From NCBI GenBank assembly GCA_023412805.1, contig JAEZRM010000071.1, positions 1 through 16,778 on the forward strand: a stretch of DNA of 16,778 bases. Reading direction: 5' to 3'. Origin of the DNA: Pseudomonadota bacterium (GTDB lineage: Bacteria; Pseudomonadota; Alphaproteobacteria; Rhizobiales; Hyphomicrobiaceae). The notes under the pieces are model-generated. The model worked only from the letters and a program-made list of their open reading frames with translations. It ran no database searches and was not told the origin of the DNA. Of the stretch, positions 13,492-16,778 are shown piece after piece; positions within the stretch are counted from its first letter, which is position 1, and every line of letters starts with the position of its first letter. The translations under genes were made by a program, and so were the position numbers.

Positions 13492-15150
13492 ATGGCCAAC
13501 CCGCAATTCGTCTATCACATGCACCGCCTCTCGAAGACCTACCCGGGCGGCAAGCAGGTGCTGAAGGACATCAACCTTTCATTCTACCCGGGCGCCAAGA
13601 TCGGCGTCGTCGGCTTGAACGGCGCGGGCAAATCCACGCTGCTCAAGATCATGGCTGGCCAGCTCGAGGATTTCACTGGCGAAGCCTGGGCTGCTGAAGG
13701 CGTCAGCGTCGGCTATCTGCCGCAGGAGCCGCAGCTCGATCCCGATAAGGACGTGCTCGGCAATGCCATGGAAGGCGTCGGCGAAAAGAAAGCCATCCTC
13801 GATCGTTACAACGAGATCGCAGCCAACTACTCCGAAGAGACCGCCGACGAGATGACGGCGCTCCAGGATCAGATCGACGCGCAGAACCTCTGGGATCTCG
13901 ATGCGCAGGTCGAGCAGGCGCTCGATGCGTTGCGCTGTCCGCCGGGCGATGCCGATGTCACGAAGCTCTCGGGTGGTGAGCGTCGCCGCGTCGCGCTGAC
14001 GAAACTCCTCCTGTCGAAGCCCGACATCCTTCTGCTCGACGAGCCGACGAACCATCTCGATGCCGAAAGCGTCGCGTGGCTCGAGCGCTTCCTGACGGAG
14101 TACGCGGGCTGCGTGATCCTCGTCACGCACGATCGCTACTTCCTCGACAACATCACCGAGTGGACGCTCGAACTCGATCGCGGCCAGGGCGTGCCCTACA
14201 AGGGCAACTACTCGAGCTGGCTCGAGCAGAAGGCGAAGCGCCTCGAAGTCGAGAAGGGTCAGGAAGAGGGACGTCAGCGCGCCCTCAAGCGCGAGCTCGA
14301 ATGGATCCAGTCCTCACCGAAAGCGCGTCAGGCGAAGTCGAAGGCGCGTATCAGTGCCTATGATAAGCTCGCCGAGGAGGCCGGACGCGAGGACGTCGGG
14401 CGCGCCAGCATCCAGATCGCTCAGGGCCCGCGCCTCGGCGACATGGTGATCGAGGCTGAAGACCTGACCAAGGCCTTCGGCGATCGCCTGCTGATCGACG
14501 GTCTTTCATTCAAGCTGCCCCCCGGCGGTATCGTCGGCATCATCGGTCCGAACGGCGCCGGTAAGACGACACTCTTCAAGATGCTCGTCGACCAGGAAAA
14601 GCCGGACAAGGGCAGCATCAAAGTCGGCGACACTGTGAAAATCTCTTACGTCGACCAGTCGCGCGCGCACCTCGACGACAAGAAGACCGTATGGGAAGAG
14701 CTTTCCGGCGGCCTCGACCAGATCAATCTCGGCGGCAAGCGTGAGGTGAATTCACGCGCCTATTGCGGCTGGTTCAACTTCAAGGGCGCCGACCAGCAGA
14801 AGAAGGTCGGGATGCTCTCGGGTGGCGAGCGCAATCGCGTCCATCTCGCCAAGCTGCTCAAGGAGGGCGGCAACCTCCTCCTCCTCGACGAGCCGACGAA
14901 CGATCTCGACACCGAAACGCTGTCGGCACTCGAAGCGGCGCTCGAAGATTTCGCCGGCTGCGCCGTGGTGATTTCGCACGATCGCTTCTTCCTCGATCGC
15001 ATTGCGACGCATATCCTCGCCTTCGAGGGCGACAGCCATGTCGAATGGTTCGAGGGGAACTTCGCGGACTACGAGGAGGACAAGAAGCGCCGCCTCGGCG
15101 ATGCCGCCATCGAGCCGCACCGCATCAAGTTCAAGCGGTTCGAAAGGTAG
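13492..15150 (+). CDS. ettA: Energy-dependent translational throttle protein EttA (ABC-F ATPase)
   Basis: A 552-residue soluble ABC-F protein with two ATPase domains and no membrane part; EttA binds the ribosomal E site and controls the first peptide bonds according to the ATP/ADP ratio. The first domain has Walker A GLNGAGKST (41-49), LSGGE (159-163) and Walker B LLLDEPTNHLD (180-190, Glu184). The second has GPNGAGKTT (352-360), LSGGE (442-446) and LLLDEPTNDLD (463-473, Glu467). The linker between them (about 240-315) has the SPKARQAKSKARISAYDKL stretch typical of EttA, and the length matches the 555 residues of the E. coli protein. GAGGA (13478-13482) supports the start. It is monocistronic as far as seen: the next gene is on the other strand 22 bases later. 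Confidence 0.95.
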   Translation: MANPQFVYHMHRLSKTYPGGKQVLKDINLSFYPGAKIGVVGLNGAGKSTLLKIMAGQLEDFTGEAWAAEGVSVGYLPQEPQLDPDKDVLGNAMEGVGEKKAILDRYNEIAANYSEETADEMTALQDQIDAQNLWDLDAQVEQALDALRCPPGDADVTKLSGGERRRVALTKLLLSKPDILLLDEPTNHLDAESVAWLERFLTEYAGCVILVTHDRYFLDNITEWTLELDRGQGVPYKGNYSSWLEQKAKRLEVEKGQEEGRQRALKRELEWIQSSPKARQAKSKARISAYDKLAEEAGREDVGRASIQIAQGPRLGDMVIEAEDLTKAFGDRLLIDGLSFKLPPGGIVGIIGPNGAGKTTLFKMLVDQEKPDKGSIKVGDTVKISYVDQSRAHLDDKKTVWEELSGGLDQINLGGKREVNSRAYCGWFNFKGADQQKKVGMLSGGERNRVHLAKLLKEGGNLLLLDEPTNDLDTETLSALEAALEDFAGCAVVISHDRFFLDRIATHILAFEGDSHVEWFEGNFADYEEDKKRRLGDAAIEPHRIKFKRFER

Positions 15151-15172
15151 TTCGATCAGCGACGGCCCGAAC

Positions 15173-15505
15173 CTAATCCACGATGAAGAGCTTCGCGCCG
15201 GTCCGCGTATAGGAGCGGTGCGCCGCATCGCCGAAGTTCGAAACCTGGTAGCTCATGCCGGGCTTCAGGACGAAGCGGCGACCATCGCGAAGCTCGGACT
15301 CGAGTTCCCCCTCCAGCACGTAGAGCACGTGCCCGCGATCGCACCAGTGATCGGCAAGATAACCCGGCGTGTATTCCACCTGCCGAATGCGCACGTCGCC
15401 CATCATGAATGTGCGCCAGATGGCTTTCCCCGTCTCGCCGGGATGCTCAACCGGAGGCACGGTACTCCAATCGGTGATGGTGAAAGGAAGTGCGGGCAAT
15501 TCCAT
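15173..15505 (-). CDS. Small cupin-fold protein (DHCW-motif type)
   Basis: A 110-residue single-domain cupin. The central sequence is RQVEYTPGYLADHWCDRGHV (41-60) and LYVLEGELESELRDG, with His53, Cys55 and His59 as likely metal or active-site residues, and a second half LKPGMSYQVSNFGDAAHRSYT with His96. The D-H-W-C pattern matches a small uncharacterised bacterial cupin family; no reaction is known to me. ATG at 15505 (MELPAL) with GAGGA upstream is chosen over the open frame reaching 15598, which would overlap the SelW-like gene. It lies 40 bases after that gene, probably in one transcript, and converges with ettA with 22 bases between. Confidence 0.82.
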   Translation of the reverse strand: MELPALPFTITDWSTVPPVEHPGETGKAIWRTFMMGDVRIRQVEYTPGYLADHWCDRGHVLYVLEGELESELRDGRRFVLKPGMSYQVSNFGDAAHRSYTRTGAKLFIVD

Positions 15506-15545
15506 CTCGTATGTCCTCGATCGTTCGGCACGAACGGCGCGCAGG

Positions 15546-15833
15546 CTATGACTTCTTATCGGTGTGACCGAGTGACCGCTCGGGCGCAATGCGGTCACGC
15601 GTGAGACGCTTCAATTCGCCGACATCGGGGAAGCGTCCTGCATCCTTTCGAGACCAGACCAACTCGCCGTCGATGCGCACCTCGAACACACCCCCGCTCG
15701 CATCGGGCGTCAGCGTCACTGAACCGATCTCCTCGGCGAATGTCGAGAGGAGCTCTTGCGCCATCCATGAAGCGCGTAAGCCCCAATTGCAGAGGCGGCA
15801 GTATGTGATGTCGACGTTGGGAGCTTTGGCCAT
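15546..15833 (-). CDS. SelT/SelW/SelH (Rdx) family thioredoxin-fold protein
   Basis: A 95-residue protein with the SelW-type fold start, VDITYCRLCNWGLRASWMAQEL, where Cys12 and Cys15 form the redox C-x-x-C; both are TGC codons, so this is a cysteine form and not a selenoprotein. The middle VTLTPDASGGVFEVRIDGELVWSRKDAGRFPDVGELK is the family's beta-beta-alpha end. A role as a small thiol oxidoreductase is inferred from the family. Ribosome binding before the ATG is weak by eye. The gene is first in a two-gene minus-strand unit with the cupin. Confidence 0.88.
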   Translation of the reverse strand: MAKAPNVDITYCRLCNWGLRASWMAQELLSTFAEEIGSVTLTPDASGGVFEVRIDGELVWSRKDAGRFPDVGELKRLTRDRIAPERSLGHTDKKS

Positions 15834-15981
15834 GGCCGCAGCTTAGCGCAGGAAAATCCAGCCGAGAACGCGCGCCGTTTCGAGACCCAGTATGCCGGTC
15901 CCGCCGAGCTGGGCAGCGCCTCATGTCCGCCCAATTTCGAGGTCCATGTTCCGGCCACGCACAATCGGTTCGGGGGACGTC

Positions 15982-16680
15982 ATGGGGATGCTGCCGCGAG
16001 GGTCGGGCGATGCTGGCGATATCGCACTCAGCACGATCGTGAAGCGCGAGGGCGGAAAGACCGCGACGCTCGCCGCGCTGATTGCGCTGGTGTTCTCCGC
16101 CTACAGCCTCTGGGAATCATCGCTGAAGCAGCCGGACGTGCGCATCTTCGTTCCCCCCGTCATCCAGTTCTCCGCGCCGTACAATAATTCGAACTTCGAG
16201 GTGATCGCGATCCCGGTGACGTTCACCAACGAAGGCGCGCGCACGGGCACGGTGTTGTCGATGGAGCTTGCCGTCACCGACCCGCGCACGAACGAGACGA
16301 AACTCTTTTATGCCGCCGATTTCGGTCGCTGGACCATGGAGAAGACGCGCGCGCAGGCATACCAGCCGTTTGCGCCAGTGTCGCTCGCAGGCAATTCATC
16401 GCGCACCGAGACGGTGCTGTTCTACACGCGCGGTGATGACCAGAAACCACCGCAGCTAATTCAGGCAACGGGCCCCTATCAGTTCAAGCTGTCGCTCGAA
16501 CAGGCCGTCGCCGATGATCTCGGCCCCGTGGATCAATGGCTGGCCTCGGGCCCCGTCTCCGTAAGCTTCGAGCGCGAGTTACGCTTCTACGATGCGCGCG
16601 CCTTCAACAACGGCACGCTGCCGCTCTACGCGAAGGATTGGCGCTCGACGCAAGGCGGCGCAATGACGGCGGCGAAGTAA
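15982..16680 (+). CDS. Membrane-anchored protein of unknown function
   Basis: I do not recognise this family. From ATG 15982 the product has 232 residues: a short polar start, one hydrophobic helix at about 28-44 (ATLAALIALVFSAYSLW), then a region rich in predicted beta strands (DVRIFVPPVIQFSAP, VIAIPVTFTNEGA, SMELAVTDP, TETVLFYTRG, PYQFKLSLEQ, VSVSFERELRFYDA). This suggests a single-pass inner-membrane protein with an outside immunoglobulin-like or similar sandwich domain; the FTNEGARTGTVLSMELAVTD part resembles domains with a conserved asparagine turn. The start is uncertain: ATG 15982 has GGGGGA 6 bases ahead; in-frame ATGs at 15946 and 15892 would add 12 or 30 residues. It is divergent from the SelW-like gene. 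Confidence 0.72.
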   Translation: MGMLPRGSGDAGDIALSTIVKREGGKTATLAALIALVFSAYSLWESSLKQPDVRIFVPPVIQFSAPYNNSNFEVIAIPVTFTNEGARTGTVLSMELAVTDPRTNETKLFYAADFGRWTMEKTRAQAYQPFAPVSLAGNSSRTETVLFYTRGDDQKPPQLIQATGPYQFKLSLEQAVADDLGPVDQWLASGPVSVSFERELRFYDARAFNNGTLPLYAKDWRSTQGGAMTAAK

Positions 16681-16740
16681 GTCTATAAAAAACGGGGGGC
16701 CGGGGGTGTCCCCCGGTCGGGTACAGGGCCGGGGCCCTGT
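16681..16740 (-). repeat. Dispersed hairpin repeat, copy 4
   Basis: On the minus strand: hairpin B ACAGGGCC-CC-GGCCCTGT (16723-16740), ACCCG, hairpin C CCGGGGG-ACA-CCCCCGG (16700-16716), then CCCCCCG and TTTTTTATAGAC. The core aligns base by base with copy 3b, and the apex GGGACACCC with copy 1. In place of hairpin A there is an unrelated small hairpin GCATC-GAA-GATGC (16743-16755). It begins one base after the stop of the preceding plus-strand gene. Confidence 0.72.
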
Positions 16741-16778
16741 TGGCATCGAAGATGCGCTCCGTGACCTCACCAGCGATA
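16741..16778. other. Window end, no gene assignable
   Basis: Thirty-eight bases containing the small hairpin GCATC-GAA-GATGC (16743-16755). It may be the end of a neighbouring gene, but no frame gives a recognisable stop or motif. Confidence 0.3.

Noticed and set aside
15546..15833. Possible selenoprotein (SelW family)
   Set aside because: Both residues of the C-x-x-C motif are encoded by TGC; there is no in-frame TGA.

Overview
The window reads as ordinary chromosome from a GC-rich alphaproteobacterium, most likely order Hyphomicrobiales. This is an inference from the gene set (EmrA-type HlyD, CoxG-family protein, DUF1127 small proteins, TerB-DnaJ protein next to an AmpD-type amidase, EttA) and from base composition; no rRNA or other taxonomic marker is present. 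I see no tRNA, rRNA, CRISPR array, transposase, integrase or phage gene. Fifteen protein genes are supported.

Left part (1-5854): a minus-strand unit, marR then emrA-like hlyD, overlaps by four bases and has no visible transporter partner. Divergent from it is a plus-strand run of thiolase, histidine phosphatase, CoxG-family SRPBCC protein and tilS, with gaps of 8, 26 and 60 bases, probably one operon or a set of coupled transcripts.

Middle part (5855-9841): a 68-codon minus-strand gene, a plus-strand SDR oxidoreductase and a minus-strand GMC flavin oxidoreductase convergent with it, then two minus-strand DUF1127-type small-protein genes separated by a probable terminator. The intergenic regions 6111-6389 and 9567-9841 carry the same two palindromic motifs (GCTCTGGYATRCCA and ATGCA-N4-TGCAT), which suggests that unlinked small-protein genes share control.

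Right part (9842-16778): an M24B Xaa-Pro aminopeptidase; a TerB-DnaJ protein whose stop overlaps the start of a peptidoglycan amidase; the ABC-F translation factor EttA; a minus-strand pair of SelW-like thioredoxin-fold protein and small cupin; and a membrane-anchored protein of unknown function.

The most striking non-coding feature is a dispersed intergenic repeat, five copies at four loci (about 17-105, 7149-7250, 13240-13317 with 13327-13416, and 16681-16740). Each locus is just past the 3' end of a gene. The repeat is modular: hairpin A (CGCGCC/GGCGCG), a covarying hairpin B, a G/C-rich hairpin C with a GGGACACCC-like apex, then a C-rich and T-rich tail ending TTTTATA, sometimes followed by CTAGCCCCGC. 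It looks like a REP/BIME-like element that could act as a terminator or 3'-end stabiliser. This and the shared small-protein operators are the best candidates for something not yet described; the protein-coding genes belong to known families, apart from the orphans noted.
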